Positions 24,567-33,423 of a DNA stretch of 64,000 nt are shown here, piece by piece. The notes under the pieces were generated by a model. The model did not search any database, was not told the origin of the DNA, and was given only the letters and a program-made list of their open reading frames with translations. Within the stretch, counting starts at the first letter, position 1. Each line of letters opens with the position of its first letter. This DNA is from Fimenecus sp900545625. Lineage in GTDB: Bacteria > Bacillota > Clostridia > Oscillospirales > Acutalibacteraceae. Location of the stretch: the NCBI GenBank assembly GCA_963931525.1, contig OZ007023.1, positions 868,001 through 932,000 on the forward strand, read 5' to 3'. The position numbers and the translations under genes were made by a program.

Positions 24567-25100
24567 TTATTTGTCGGGATACAGCTCTTTATAGCGCTCG
24601 ATGGCATCCTCAATAATCTCGATCGCCGTTGCGGCACCCTTGGCTTCGTCGATCACGGTCTTTTTATGCTCCAGCATTTTGTAGACCGAGAAAAAGTGCG
24701 TCATCTCGTCAAAAACGTGTGCGGGCAGCTGGGAAATGTCCGTGTAGCCGTTATAGGTCGGGTCGCCGACGGGGATGGCGATGATCTTGTCGTCCGGGTC
24801 GTCGTTGTCGAGCATCGTGATGACGCCGATCGGGCAGCAGGTCACAAGCGTCATGGGGACGATCTTTTCCGAGCACAGCACCAGCACGTCAAGCGGGTCG
24901 TTGTCCAGCGCATAGGTGCGCGGGATCAGCCCGTAGTTCGCGGGGTAGTGCGTCGAAGTGTGCAGCACGCGGTCAAGCCGCAAAATCCCCGTCTCCTTAT
25001 CGAGTTCATATTTCATCTTGCTGCCCTTGCTGATCTCGATGACCGCGTCGAAGGAATGGCTGCTGATGCGTTCGGGGGCGATGTCATGCCAAATATTCAT
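24567..25100 (-). CDS. ppa: Inorganic pyrophosphatase (family I, soluble)
   Basis: A 177-residue type I pyrophosphatase hydrolysing PPi. The metal-binding signature D-x-D-P-x-D is clear as DNDPLDVLVL, with further Asp clusters DNDDPDDKI and the EhKK active-site lysine region (EHKKTVIDEA). It overlaps the upstream pncB gene by 4 bases. This pairing makes sense because NAD salvage by PncB releases PPi. Confidence 0.93.
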   Translation of the reverse strand: MNIWHDIAPERISSHSFDAVIEISKGSKMKYELDKETGILRLDRVLHTSTHYPANYGLIPRTYALDNDPLDVLVLCSEKIVPMTLVTCCPIGVITMLDNDDPDDKIIAIPVGDPTYNGYTDISQLPAHVFDEMTHFFSVYKMLEHKKTVIDEAKGAATAIEIIEDAIERYKELYPDK

Positions 25101-26560
25101 TTGCGTACTCCTTTATACTCCTCAATCAACAACTTGCGGATCTCCCACAGCTTTGCGGAAAGATCCACATAATATTTGTGCGGGTTTTCAAAGCGTTTAA
25201 CCTCATCCCAAAGGGTGTCCACCTGTTCCGAGCAATATTCGCGGATCTCGGCAGGCGTGGGGGAGCTGTATACGCATTCGCCCTTTTTGAAGATCTGCAC
25301 GAGCAGCGGGCGCGCGACATAATTTTCGATCTCCTTGCGCTTCCAGGTGTAGTCGGGGTCGAACAGCTCATAGGGCTTGGAGTCGTCGAGCTCCTCGCTG
25401 TCGGTGGTCAGGACGTCGGCGATTGCCTTGCCCGAATCCATGTCGAACAGGCGGTAGACGTTTTTCGAGGAGGGGATGGTGATTTTATGCACGTTTTCCG
25501 AAAGATTGATCTTCGGGACAATGCGGCCGTCCGGCTGCTCGACCGCACACAGCTTGTAGACCCCGCCGAACAGCGGCGACGAAGCGGAGGTGATCAGTCG
25601 CTCGCCGACGATGAAGCAGTCCACCTTGGCGCCCTGTGCGAGCATGTCCGAGATGATGTGCTCATCGAGGGAATTGGAAGCGAGGATGCCGCAGTCGGGG
25701 AAGCCTGCCTCATCGAGCATCTTGCGCACGCGTTTGGAAAGGTAGGGGATATCGCCCGAGTCGATGCGCACGCTTTTCGGGCGTCGGCCCAAGGGAAGCA
25801 GAACATCGTTGAATGCGCGGATCGCGTTCGGAACACCCGAACGCAGCGTGTCGTAGGTGTCCACCACAAAGGTGCAGTCGTCGGGATAACGCCGCGCATA
25901 CGCGCAGAACGCCTCATATTCGGAATCAAACATCTGCACCCAGCTGTGGATCATGGTTTGCAGCACGGGAATACCGAATTTCCGTGCGGGCAGTACGCCC
26001 GAGGTCGCCGTGCAGCCGCCGATATACGCCGCGCGCGCGCCGTAGACCGCTTCGTCAAAGCCCTGCGCGCGCCGCGTGCCGAATTCCGCGACCGCCGTGC
26101 CGCGTGCCGCCCGCACCAAGCGGTTTGCCTTGGTGGCGATGAGGCTTTGCTGGTTGATACACAACAGCAAAGCCGTTTCGATCATCTGCGCTTGCACCAC
26201 AGGCCCGCGCACCTTCACGATGGGTTCATTCGGGAAGATCGGGGTGCCTTCGGGAATCGCCCATACGTCGCAGGCAAAATGAAAATCCCGCAGATAGTCG
26301 AGAAAAGGTTCCGAAATGCCCTGCGTCCGCAGGAATCGGAGATCCTCTTCGGAAAAATGCAGGTTTTGCAGGTGCTCGATCACCTGCTGCAAGCCCGCCA
26401 TAATGGCAAAGCCGCCGTTGTCGGGAACGCGGCGGAAAAACAGATCGAAGCAGGCGATCGTCTCACCCAAACCGCAGGAATAGTACCCGTCTGCCATGGC
26501 AAATTCATAAAGCTCCGTAAGCACAGCCGACCGCGTGCTGCTTTTTTCAGACGCACCCAT
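25097..26560 (-). CDS. pncB: Nicotinate phosphoribosyltransferase
   Basis: A 487-residue enzyme of NAD salvage forming nicotinate mononucleotide from nicotinate and PRPP. It begins LTELYEFAMADGYYSCG, and contains VRAARGTAVAEFGTRRAQG with the active-site region, FVVDTYDT and the phosphate-binding VRIDSGDI. I start it at ATG 26560, preceded by a strong GGAGGT; a longer in-frame extension upstream has no ribosome binding site and overlaps the divergent promoter region. Translationally coupled to ppa (ATGA). Confidence 0.94.
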   Translation of the reverse strand: MGASEKSSTRSAVLTELYEFAMADGYYSCGLGETIACFDLFFRRVPDNGGFAIMAGLQQVIEHLQNLHFSEEDLRFLRTQGISEPFLDYLRDFHFACDVWAIPEGTPIFPNEPIVKVRGPVVQAQMIETALLLCINQQSLIATKANRLVRAARGTAVAEFGTRRAQGFDEAVYGARAAYIGGCTATSGVLPARKFGIPVLQTMIHSWVQMFDSEYEAFCAYARRYPDDCTFVVDTYDTLRSGVPNAIRAFNDVLLPLGRRPKSVRIDSGDIPYLSKRVRKMLDEAGFPDCGILASNSLDEHIISDMLAQGAKVDCFIVGERLITSASSPLFGGVYKLCAVEQPDGRIVPKINLSENVHKITIPSSKNVYRLFDMDSGKAIADVLTTDSEELDDSKPYELFDPDYTWKRKEIENYVARPLLVQIFKKGECVYSSPTPAEIREYCSEQVDTLWDEVKRFENPHKYYVDLSAKLWEIRKLLIEEYKGVRK

Positions 26561-26651
26561 GCGCGCACCTCCTTGTTTGTCTGCTTCATTGTAGCACACT
26601 TTCTGTCTTTGCGCAATGCGAAATCCGTCGTGTGCGCGCCGAAAAGGGGCG

Positions 26652-26680
26652 TTGCAATTCACAGAGTGACTCGGTATAAT
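26652..26680 (+). promoter_or_regulatory. Promoter for the nitroreductase operon
   Basis: TTGCAA (26652-26657), 17-base spacer, TATAAT (26675-26680), with AAGGAG before the ATG at 26713. Confidence 0.8.
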
Positions 26681-26712
26681 AATAAAAGAAATTTGTGTAA
26701 GGAGCTTGTGTT

Positions 26713-27249
26713 ATGGGATCCTTTTTTGATTTAGAACGCAGCCGGCAAAGCTGCCGCCGGTTCTCGCCGCGCGAAGTCGAGTGTGAAACCTTAGAGCAGC
26801 TCGCCGAAGCGGTCAGACTTTCCCCCTCTGCGTGCAATTCGCAGCCGTGGCACATCATCTTTGCAACGGGTGAGACCGCCAAAGCGGTGCGCGCGGGCGT
26901 GCAGGTGGACGGCAGCAATCCCTTTGCCGAAACCTGCCCCGCGTTCGCGGTGCTCGTAGAAGAACCCGCCGTGTTAAAGCCCGCTGTGGCGGAAAAATTC
27001 GGCAGCCAGGCGTTTGCGCAGATCGACCTCGGCATCGCGGCGGCGCACTACTGCCTTGCCGCGACAGACTTGGGGCTTTCTACCTGTGTGCTCGGCTGGA
27101 TCGACGAAGCGGCGCTGCAAACGGCGCTGGGCGTTTCACCGGAACGGCGGATCCGGCTGGTGATCGCTACGGGCTACGCCGAAGCGGGCGCGAAGATCCG
27201 TGAAAAGACGCGCAAGCCGCTCTCTGAGATCGCGGAATTTCGGGATTGA
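26713..27249 (+). CDS. Nitroreductase family flavoprotein
   Basis: A 178-residue FMN-dependent oxidoreductase of the nitroreductase superfamily. The N-terminal FMN contact region RSRQSCRRFSPREV, then LSPSACNSQPWHIIFATG, and the C-terminal GLSTCVLGWIDEA and GYAEAGAKIREKTRKPLSEI motifs are present. Natural substrate unknown. The next gene starts 6 bases after its stop, so they are probably cotranscribed. Confidence 0.88.
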   Translation: MGSFFDLERSRQSCRRFSPREVECETLEQLAEAVRLSPSACNSQPWHIIFATGETAKAVRAGVQVDGSNPFAETCPAFAVLVEEPAVLKPAVAEKFGSQAFAQIDLGIAAAHYCLAATDLGLSTCVLGWIDEAALQTALGVSPERRIRLVIATGYAEAGAKIREKTRKPLSEIAEFRD

Positions 27250-27254
27250 CGGCG

Positions 27255-28775
27255 ATGGAATATTTCCCGTTTGTGCTCCTTATTGCGGCACTGCTGTTTT
27301 TGGTGCTTTCCTATCGGCTCGGGTGGTACGAAACGCCGTATACTTCAAAAAAACGGGCGCACAACCTGCTGGTGATCGGCTGTGCGCTGTGCTGCCTTGC
27401 GCCGTGCATTGCCGTTTTCTGCGTTCTGCCGCATGAGAACATCGCCTATCCGTTCGAGGGGCTTTTGGAAAATCAAAACGCCTATGAGCAGCAGTTTGAC
27501 GCTCTCCTAAAAGGGCAGATCGCGCTGGACTTCGCCCCCGACGAACGGATACTGTCGCTCGAGAACCCGTATATTTGGGACGCGCGCACCGAAACGGGCG
27601 CGTGGTACCCGTGGGACCGCGTGCTGTATGACGGGCAGTACTATTCGTATTTCGGCATCGCGCCGATCCTCACGATCTATTTTCCGTGGTATTTTATTAC
27701 GGGAACGCTGCCCGCCGCGCAAACGGTCTGCTTCATCCTGTGCATGGTCGGGATTTTAGCGGCAGCCGCACTGCTTATTACCCTTGTGCGGCGGTTCGTG
27801 CCGAACGCGACGCTTTCGCTGCTTTGTCTCGGCATCTTTGCCGTGTCGTTCGGCAGCCTGATGTTTATGGTACAGGCTTCGGCGGATATGTATTACATCG
27901 CCGTGCAAAGCGGGATGACGAATCTAATGCTGTTCCTGCTGTTCGCGGTTCTCGGCTGCGGGAAAAACGGGAAAACGCTCCGGCGCGCCGTGTGCCTGTT
28001 CCTTGCGGCGGTATTTTTGGTGCTGACCGCCCTGTCGCGCCCGAATCTTTTGCTGTTTGCTTTGGTGAGCGTGCCGCTGTTCCTCTCCATGCTGGCCGAA
28101 AAGACCGTTCGCCCGTCCCGACGCGCTGTAAAGCTGTTGTGCTTTATCCTCCCGACCCTGCTCGGCGCGGCATTCGTGATGTGGTATAACTATATCCGTT
28201 TCGACTCTGTGTTCGAATTCGGCGCACGGTATCAGTTGACCGTCGCCGATGTGTCCACCTATTCGGTTTCCCTTGCGCTGCTGCTGCCGTCGATCTACTG
28301 CTACTTCCTGCAAATGCCCATAGTGCAAGGGAAATTCCCGTATTTGGTGCTGACGTATGAGCCGATCCAAAGCTACGGGGGATACCTGTATACCACCTGG
28401 ATGATGGGCGCGTTCGCCATGCCGTCGCTGAGCGGTATTCTCCTGTCTCCGATCGCGTACAGGCGAGGGCAAAAGAAGGATCTTGTAAAGCTGTTCACCT
28501 TTATACTCGCGGCGTTCTGCTGCTTCCTGCTCGCCTTTGTGGACATCTGCTTTGCGGGGGTCTGTATTCGGTATTTGGCGGACATCACCGCCGTCGCCGC
28601 TGTGTTTTCCACCGCGCTTTGGCTCGACCTCGATACGCGCGCCGCGTCCCTTTCGCGCGGCAAACGGTTCGCGGTGTATGCGGTCATTTCCGTCCTGCTG
28701 TTTGCGACGATCCTCGTCGGCACGCTGCTGATCTTTGAAAACGAGCGGCGCTATCTTTTGCAGCCGACCGTATAA
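27255..28775 (+). CDS. Large polytopic membrane protein, GT-C glycosyltransferase-like
   Basis: A ~506-residue protein with about ten hydrophobic helices and one long extracytoplasmic loop after the second helix. The loop contains WYPWDRVLYDGQYYSYFGIAP, a pattern I associate with uncharacterised clostridial membrane proteins resembling GT-C (lipid-linked sugar) glycosyltransferases; this is inference. I prefer ATG 27255; a TTG at 27246 overlapping the nitroreductase stop is possible. No clear ribosome binding site is present, consistent with coupling to the upstream gene. Confidence 0.75.
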   Translation: MEYFPFVLLIAALLFLVLSYRLGWYETPYTSKKRAHNLLVIGCALCCLAPCIAVFCVLPHENIAYPFEGLLENQNAYEQQFDALLKGQIALDFAPDERILSLENPYIWDARTETGAWYPWDRVLYDGQYYSYFGIAPILTIYFPWYFITGTLPAAQTVCFILCMVGILAAAALLITLVRRFVPNATLSLLCLGIFAVSFGSLMFMVQASADMYYIAVQSGMTNLMLFLLFAVLGCGKNGKTLRRAVCLFLAAVFLVLTALSRPNLLLFALVSVPLFLSMLAEKTVRPSRRAVKLLCFILPTLLGAAFVMWYNYIRFDSVFEFGARYQLTVADVSTYSVSLALLLPSIYCYFLQMPIVQGKFPYLVLTYEPIQSYGGYLYTTWMMGAFAMPSLSGILLSPIAYRRGQKKDLVKLFTFILAAFCCFLLAFVDICFAGVCIRYLADITAVAAVFSTALWLDLDTRAASLSRGKRFAVYAVISVLLFATILVGTLLIFENERRYLLQPTV

Positions 28776-28788
28776 CAGAAAATTAAAA

Positions 28789-28825
28789 CGAACAGCGGCG
28801 CCTTATAGGAAGACGCCGCTGTTCG
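28789..28825 (+). terminator. Hairpin after the membrane protein gene
   Basis: 12-bp stem (cgaacagcggcg / cgccgctgttcg) with a 13-base loop, 13 bases past the stop. The T-run is poor. The remainder of the gap to 28928 shows no gene. Confidence 0.55.
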
Positions 28826-28927
28826 CTATGTCCGGTGTTCGGCGTGTGATCGGCGTTATGTGCTTTCTGCTTGTAAAAGAACTCGATCTTGTATTTTATC
28901 AGAAGCACTGCCGGAACACAAGAGAAG

Positions 28928-28970
28928 CTAAAAACAAACCGCCCCGCCGTACTTCGGCGGGACGGTTTGT
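28928..28970 (-). terminator. Terminator of the lipid kinase gene (minus strand)
   Basis: On the minus strand, AAACAAACCG..CCCGCCG pairs with CGGCGGG..CGGTTTGTTT and runs into TTTTTAGC, ~30 bases after the stop at 29000. Confidence 0.8.
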
Positions 28971-28999
28971 TTATTGAATATGTTGTTATTATGTAAGAT

Positions 29000-29968
29000 T
29001 TATTCCGCAGGCTGCATATGCACAAAGTCGGAGGACTCTTTCTCGTCGAGTGACACCCACTCGGGCTTTTGCACCATGATACGCACCGCATGCTTTAAGG
29101 TAGTCGCTTCCACCTCGGTCTGCTCGCCGCCGAACTCGCCGTCGAGCGTGAACGGCGTAGGCGTGTCAAACATGAATTTGATGTGCTTGCAGTGGCGGAT
29201 GGTTACCAGCTTGTTGTCTGCCACGGTCTTGCTGGCCATGGAATTGGCAAGTGACAGGATCTCGGCGGGGTTTTTGAACATCTGCACGAGCACCAGCTCA
29301 TGCAGCCCGTCGTCAAATTCCACGCCCATATTGTGCAGCACCGGCATGCCGCCGACACCGTAGGAGTTGGACGCCGCGCCGTAAAAATAGTCGCCCTCGA
29401 AGAATTCCCCGTCCGCCTCCACGCGCGCGTGGTACGGCTTCATGTGGAAGAAGTCGTGCACCGCCTGCAAATAATAGGCGTTTTTGCCGAGGATATTTTT
29501 TGCCTTTTGATTCGCGGAATACGAAATCGCCGTGAAGTTGCCGAACGCCGCAACATAAATGAAGAATTCATCGCCGAACTTCCCGATGTCCATGGGCTTC
29601 GGTTCGCCGTTGATGATCGCCTCCACCGCCGCGAATACGTCGGTCGGGATCTCCAAAGAGTGCGCAAAGTCATTGGTCGAACCCATCGGCAGATACCCGA
29701 CAGGGATATCCGTCCCAAGGCTCATGATGCCGCAGATCGTCTCTTTGAGCGTGCCGTCGCCGCCGCAGCAGACCACAATGTCAAATTCCCGCCCGCGGGT
29801 GCGCACGATCTCGTAAGCGTTTTTGTTGATCTGTGTGCAGCAGGCGGTCACGCTGTACCCTGCCTGATCAAAACGGTTGATGATCCGCATCATGTATTGC
29901 TTGGCAAGCTTCTTCCCCGAAACGGGGTTGACCACCAGCAGCATTTTTTGCTTGTTTTCTTCCGCCAT
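29000..29968 (-). CDS. Diacylglycerol/lipid kinase (YegS/BmrU family)
   Basis: A 322-residue lipid kinase of the DAGK catalytic-domain family, probably phosphorylating diacylglycerol or a related lipid. The ATP-binding region LLVVNPVSGKK opens the protein and the signature GGDGTLKE follows at ~75. GYLPMGSTNDFAHSL and a C-terminal FDDGLHELVLVQ segment complete the pattern. I chose ATG 29968: GAGGTG lies 6 bases upstream, and the GTG at 29977 is itself part of that site. It follows glyQS-strand genes in the same direction, 24 bases after the glyQS stop. Confidence 0.9.
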   Translation of the reverse strand: MAEENKQKMLLVVNPVSGKKLAKQYMMRIINRFDQAGYSVTACCTQINKNAYEIVRTRGREFDIVVCCGGDGTLKETICGIMSLGTDIPVGYLPMGSTNDFAHSLEIPTDVFAAVEAIINGEPKPMDIGKFGDEFFIYVAAFGNFTAISYSANQKAKNILGKNAYYLQAVHDFFHMKPYHARVEADGEFFEGDYFYGAASNSYGVGGMPVLHNMGVEFDDGLHELVLVQMFKNPAEILSLANSMASKTVADNKLVTIRHCKHIKFMFDTPTPFTLDGEFGGEQTEVEATTLKHAVRIMVQKPEWVSLDEKESSDFVHMQPAE

Positions 29969-29991
29969 CTCCGTCACCTCAAAGCCCTCAG

Positions 29992-31374
29992 TTAAAAGTG
30001 CAGCTTTTCGCCCACGTACGCCGCAAGGGAATCTATGGGAATACGCACCTGCTCCATCGTATCGCGGTCGCGCACCGTTACGCTGTTATCCTCGCCGCTT
30101 TCAAAGTCATAGGTGATGCATAGCGGCGTGCCGATCTCATCCTGCCGGCGGTAACGTTTGCCGATGGAACCCGTCTCGTCGAAATCGACCATGAATTCCT
30201 TTTGCAGGCGTTCGTAAATGGGCATCGCCTCGGCGGAAAGCTTCTTGGAAAGGGGCAGCACCGCCGCCTTGTACGGCGCGACAACGGGATTCAAGTGCAG
30301 CACCACGCGCGTGTCGTTCTTTTCGGCGTCGAGTACCTCTTCGTCATACGCTTCGCACAGAAGTGCGAGCACCGTGCGGTCCAGACCATAGGTGGACTCG
30401 ATGATGTAGGGGATGAAGCGCTCGTTCGTCTCGGGGTCAAGATATTCCATCTTCTGCCCGCTGTATTCCTGGTGGCGCTTCAAGTCGAAGTCTGTGCGGT
30501 TGTGCGTGCCGTTGATCTCGCCCCAGCCGAACGGGAACAGGAATTCGATGTCGCACGCGGCTTTTGCGTAGTGCGCGAGCTTTTCATGGTCGTGGAAGCG
30601 CAGGTGCTCCGGCGCAATACCGAGATCCTCAAAATATTTCCGGCCGTAGGCCTTGAAATATTCGTACAGCTCGGCGTCCGAGCCCTCTTTGCAGAAGGTC
30701 TGGAATTCCATCTGCTCAAATTCAATGGTGCGGAACGTAAAGTTGCCGGGCGTGATCTCGTTGCGGAACGCCTTGCCGATCTGCCCGATGGAAAACGGGA
30801 GTTTAGCACGCATGCTGCGCTGGACGTTCAGATAGTTCACATATTCGCCCTGCGCGTTTTCGGGACGCAGGTAGATGATGCTTTTCGCATCATTCGTCAC
30901 GCCGCGGAAGGTCTGGAACATCAGGTTGAATTCCCGAATGGGCGTGAAGTTGTGTTTGCCGCAGTGCGGGCAGGGGATGGAGTGCGCCTTGATAAACTCG
31001 AACATCTCCTCTTTGGTCATACCGTCCGCGTGGGCGTTCGGGTCAAAGTCATCAATCAGATTGTCCGCACGGTGGCGCATCTTGCATTCCTTGCAGTCCA
31101 AAAGCGGATCGGAAAAGCTCGCGACGTGGCCGCTCGCCTCCCACACGCGCGGGTGCATCAGAATGTCCGCGTCCACCTCATAGCTGTTTTTGCGCTCCTG
31201 GATGAAGCGCTTGCGCCATGTGTCCTTGACGTTATTTTTCATGCGCGCGCCCAAAGGGCCGTAATCCCAGGTATTTGCAAGGCCGCCGTAAATTTCGCTG
31301 CCCGCGAAGATGAAGCCCCTGTTTTTGCACAGCGCTACGATTTTTTCCATGGTTTTTTCGGTATTGCTCAGCAT
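29992..31374 (-). CDS. glyQS: Glycine--tRNA ligase (single-chain, class II)
   Basis: A 460-residue homodimeric (eukaryote-like) glycyl-tRNA synthetase. Motif 1 region FIFAGSEIYGGLANTWDYGPLG, motif 2 NEITPGNFTFRTIEFEQMEFQ and motif 3 near GLDRTVLALL are visible, together with the C-terminal anticodon-binding domain starting ~355 (VVLHLNPVVAPYKAAVLPL). A zinc-like CKECKM is present in the insertion. The leader is short, with no room for a T-box riboswitch. Confidence 0.95.
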   Translation of the reverse strand: MLSNTEKTMEKIVALCKNRGFIFAGSEIYGGLANTWDYGPLGARMKNNVKDTWRKRFIQERKNSYEVDADILMHPRVWEASGHVASFSDPLLDCKECKMRHRADNLIDDFDPNAHADGMTKEEMFEFIKAHSIPCPHCGKHNFTPIREFNLMFQTFRGVTNDAKSIIYLRPENAQGEYVNYLNVQRSMRAKLPFSIGQIGKAFRNEITPGNFTFRTIEFEQMEFQTFCKEGSDAELYEYFKAYGRKYFEDLGIAPEHLRFHDHEKLAHYAKAACDIEFLFPFGWGEINGTHNRTDFDLKRHQEYSGQKMEYLDPETNERFIPYIIESTYGLDRTVLALLCEAYDEEVLDAEKNDTRVVLHLNPVVAPYKAAVLPLSKKLSAEAMPIYERLQKEFMVDFDETGSIGKRYRRQDEIGTPLCITYDFESGEDNSVTVRDRDTMEQVRIPIDSLAAYVGEKLHF

Positions 31375-31420
31375 AAAAACCGTCCTTTATCCCTTTCGGA
31401 CGAAAGGTTTCTGAAAGATA

Positions 31421-31449
31421 ATTCTATCCCATAAAAAATACCCTGTCAA
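31421..31449 (-). promoter_or_regulatory. Promoter for glyQS (minus strand)
   Basis: On the minus strand: TTGACA (31444-31449), 17-base spacer, TAGAAT (31421-31426). The expected leader is only ~40 nt. Confidence 0.8.
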
Positions 31450-31566
31450 GGAAAATCCCAACATTTTGACAAGTTTTCGGATTCTGTCGAGCGCAGACGG
31501 GAGACGCGTGGATGGACTCATGCGTAAGGCACAGAAAAGAAAAAGGGAAAAAGATAAAAATTACGG

Positions 31567-31595
31567 TTGACATTTTGAAAAAGCAGAGGTATAAT
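31567..31595 (+). promoter_or_regulatory. Promoter for tRNA-Ala (perfect consensus)
   Basis: TTGACA (31567-31572), 17-base spacer, TATAAT (31590-31595), 14 bases before the tRNA. Confidence 0.92.
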
Positions 31596-31609
31596 CTGTA
31601 TTGCTGTTT

Positions 31610-31685
31610 GGGCCCGTAGCTCAGCTGGGAGAGCGTACGGTTCGCATCCGTAAGGTCGAGAGTTCGATCCTCTTCGGGTCCACCA
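31610..31685 (+). tRNA. tRNA-Ala (CGC)
   Basis: 76 nt including encoded CCA. The acceptor stem GGGCCCG/CGGGTCC carries the G3-U70 pair that defines alanine identity. The anticodon stem is TACGG/CCGTA with loop TTCGCAT, anticodon CGC. Confidence 0.94.
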
Positions 31686-31687
31686 AA

Positions 31688-31727
31688 AAGAAACGACAAT
31701 TTTCGCAAGAGAATTGTCGTTTCTTTT
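31688..31727 (+). terminator. Terminator after tRNA-Ala
   Basis: Long 17-bp stem (aagaaacgacaattttc with one G-T pair), GCAA tetraloop, followed by TTTTTC. Confidence 0.9.
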
Positions 31728-31795
31728 TCACTATTTATTATACTCGGTTCTCAAAATCGTCATTTCCGGAGAACAGATCACCACAGGAGGCCGCC

Positions 31796-32476
31796 ATGAC
31801 TACCGCCGATTATAAAAAGATTGAAGCCTATATGCTTGAATGCATGCAAGACAGCGCGCACGACCGTAAGCATGTGTACCGCGTGCTGTATACGGCGCTT
31901 TTCATCGCCGAAAGCGAGCAGGCGGTAGACTTCGACGTGCTGCTTGCCGCCTGTCTGCTGCACGACATCGGGCGGCTCGAGCAAAATCAAAACCCTACGC
32001 TCGACCACGCCGAAGTCGGCGCGCAAAAGGCGCGGGCGTTTTTGGCGGAAAACGGGTTTTCGGAGACGTTTTGTGCACGCGTGGCGGGTTGCATTTATAC
32101 GCACCGCTTTCGCAGCTCCCGCCCGCCCGAAACGATAGAGGCGAAGATCCTGTTTGATGCGGACAAGCTCGACGCAACGGGCGCGATGGGCATCGCGCGC
32201 ACGCTGTCCTACCGCACCGCCGTGGACGAGCCGCTCTACACGCTTTGCGCCGACGGTACGGTCTCGGACGGCACGGGCGATGCGCCGCCGTCCTTTTTTC
32301 AGGAATACAAATTCAAGCTCGAACGGCTGTACGATCGCTTTTATACCAAGCGCGGCAAAGCTCTCGCGCTCGAACGCCGGGCGGCGGCGGTCTCGTTCTA
32401 CGAAAACCTGCTTTCAGAAGTCCGCGCAGCGCAGGACGGCGGCGAACATCGGGTGCAGTCGCATTTGAGCAATTGA
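31796..32476 (+). CDS. HD domain phosphohydrolase
   Basis: A 226-residue HD-superfamily metal-dependent phosphohydrolase. The metal ligands are seen as H26 (DRKHVYRV), the HD pair H56-D57 (LLHDIGRLE), and a downstream Asp in FDADKLDATG. A further CIYTHRF histidine lies between. The start ATG follows ACAGGAGG. Substrate unknown; single-domain HD proteins of this size often act on nucleotides. Possibly cotranscribed with the small gene that follows. Confidence 0.87.
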   Translation: MTTADYKKIEAYMLECMQDSAHDRKHVYRVLYTALFIAESEQAVDFDVLLAACLLHDIGRLEQNQNPTLDHAEVGAQKARAFLAENGFSETFCARVAGCIYTHRFRSSRPPETIEAKILFDADKLDATGAMGIARTLSYRTAVDEPLYTLCADGTVSDGTGDAPPSFFQEYKFKLERLYDRFYTKRGKALALERRAAAVSFYENLLSEVRAAQDGGEHRVQSHLSN

Positions 32477-32555
32477 TTTTTTCGCGTGGTCGAACGCTGC
32501 CTTTCTTTGCGCATATTCGCGCCCGTGTGCGGGAATACTGTTTGCGGGTGATACC

Positions 32556-32810
32556 ATGCAAAACGACAGAAAAAAGGACAGAAAACGCGTTGAGATCGAG
32601 ATCGCCGTGCAGTCCGTCGGCGGCGCGCCGGAGGATTCCTTTGATCTCATCAACAAATACGGGACGTATGAGATCCAGCCGACCGTCGATACGGTCAATT
32701 TGTTCCCAACGGTCGGGCAGGGCTTTCCGCAAAGCGGCGTTGTGCCGCTGACCCGTGCGGACGAGCCGCCTGACGGCGCGCCGAAAGCAGAGAACGGCGA
32801 GAAAGAATAA
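32556..32810 (+). CDS. Hypothetical protein, 84 aa
   Basis: A small, charged soluble protein beginning MQNDRKKDRKRVEIEI, with a middle stretch FDLINKYGTYEIQPTVDTV and a Pro/Glu-rich tail. I do not recognise a family. A GGGTGA site precedes the ATG and a strong terminator follows the stop by 11 bases, which supports a real gene. Confidence 0.55.
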   Translation: MQNDRKKDRKRVEIEIAVQSVGGAPEDSFDLINKYGTYEIQPTVDTVNLFPTVGQGFPQSGVVPLTRADEPPDGAPKAENGEKE

Positions 32811-32821
32811 AAGCAAAAAAA

Positions 32822-32846
32822 GCACGGACGCCTTTCGCGTCCGTGC
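32822..32846. terminator. Bidirectional terminator
   Basis: 10-bp perfect stem (gcacggacgc / gcgtccgtgc, loop CTTTC) flanked by A-run upstream and ACTTTTTT downstream; it serves the plus gene ending at 32810 and the convergent coat gene ending at 32858. Confidence 0.88.
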
Positions 32847-32857
32847 ACTTTTTTGCT

Positions 32858-33106
32858 TCACTGTGCTGCAGAATATTTTTGCTTCACAGTATTCATCTGC
32901 GTCTGGTCGGCTTGCTCGGTCGGGTACCAGCCCTTCTGTTCCATTTTGCTGTACAGGGTGTCCTGCATGCAAAGCGATTCGTTGAGCGCGGCGGAAAATG
33001 CGCTTCGCACGTTGTCGGTGGGCGCTTCCATGGTGCCGTGCATATACAGGTCGCACACGCCTTTTTCCAAAAGCAGCATGCCCTCCATTAAGTTTTTGTC
33101 ATCCAT
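32858..33106 (-). CDS. Spore coat protein, CotF-like
   Basis: An 82-residue protein of the small CotF-like spore coat family. The conserved pattern LLLEKGVCDLYMHGTMEA, then FSAALNESLCMQDTLYSKMEQKGWYP is clear. CotF-type proteins are assembled into the spore coat in the mother cell. It forms a two-gene unit with the upstream 57-residue gene (16-base gap). Confidence 0.85.
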   Translation of the reverse strand: MDDKNLMEGMLLLEKGVCDLYMHGTMEAPTDNVRSAFSAALNESLCMQDTLYSKMEQKGWYPTEQADQTQMNTVKQKYSAAQ

Positions 33107-33122
33107 GTTTGTTCCTCCTCAT

Positions 33123-33296
33123 TTACAGCAGCCCGTAAAAGCTCTGGAAAAGCTGCTGATGCTTCTGTGCCATCTGCTGCACGCACATCTTCAGTTCCGC
33201 ATCCTGCAGCTGGTTTGCGACTTCATTGCAGCGCGTCTGAAAATACTGCTCGTGCCCGAGCGCGTCCTCAACATACAAAAGCTCCTTGTTGGTCAT
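33123..33296 (-). CDS. Small spore coat-associated protein, CotF-like partner, 57 aa
   Basis: A short helical protein (MTNKELLYVEDALGHEQYFQ, then MCVQQMAQKHQQLFQSFYGLL) of the kind that accompanies CotF-like genes. The ATG at 33296 is preceded by GGAGGT. The longer in-frame extension to 33938 is antisense to carD and not real. Together with the following gene this looks like a sporulation-specific operon. Confidence 0.8.
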   Translation of the reverse strand: MTNKELLYVEDALGHEQYFQTRCNEVANQLQDAELKMCVQQMAQKHQQLFQSFYGLL

Positions 33297-33320
33297 GCGG
33301 TTCACCTCCGTTTCGGTCAT

Positions 33321-33343
33321 AGTGTATGGGAAAACGGCAGATT
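33321..33343 (-). promoter_or_regulatory. Possible mother-cell sigma (SigE/SigK-like) promoter
   Basis: On the minus strand CATACACT (33321-33328) matches the SigE/SigK -10 consensus CATACANT, with GTATAAA-like sequence ~13 bases upstream. It lies ~25 bases before the coat gene start. The -35 match is weak. Confidence 0.4.
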
Positions 33344-33423
33344 TATACAGAAAAGCCTGCGTCGGGCAAAAAATACCGCTGTACGCCGCTTTGGCAGCCT
33401 CCTTTTTTTGTGGAAAAAGCCTA

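Noticed and set aside
27246..27254. TTG at 27246 as start of the membrane protein
   Set aside because: It overlaps the nitroreductase stop and lacks a site; the ATG nine bases later is simpler, although the TTG cannot be excluded.
31375..31450. T-box riboswitch upstream of glyQS
   Set aside because: The promoter leaves only a ~40-nt leader and no T-box sequence is present.
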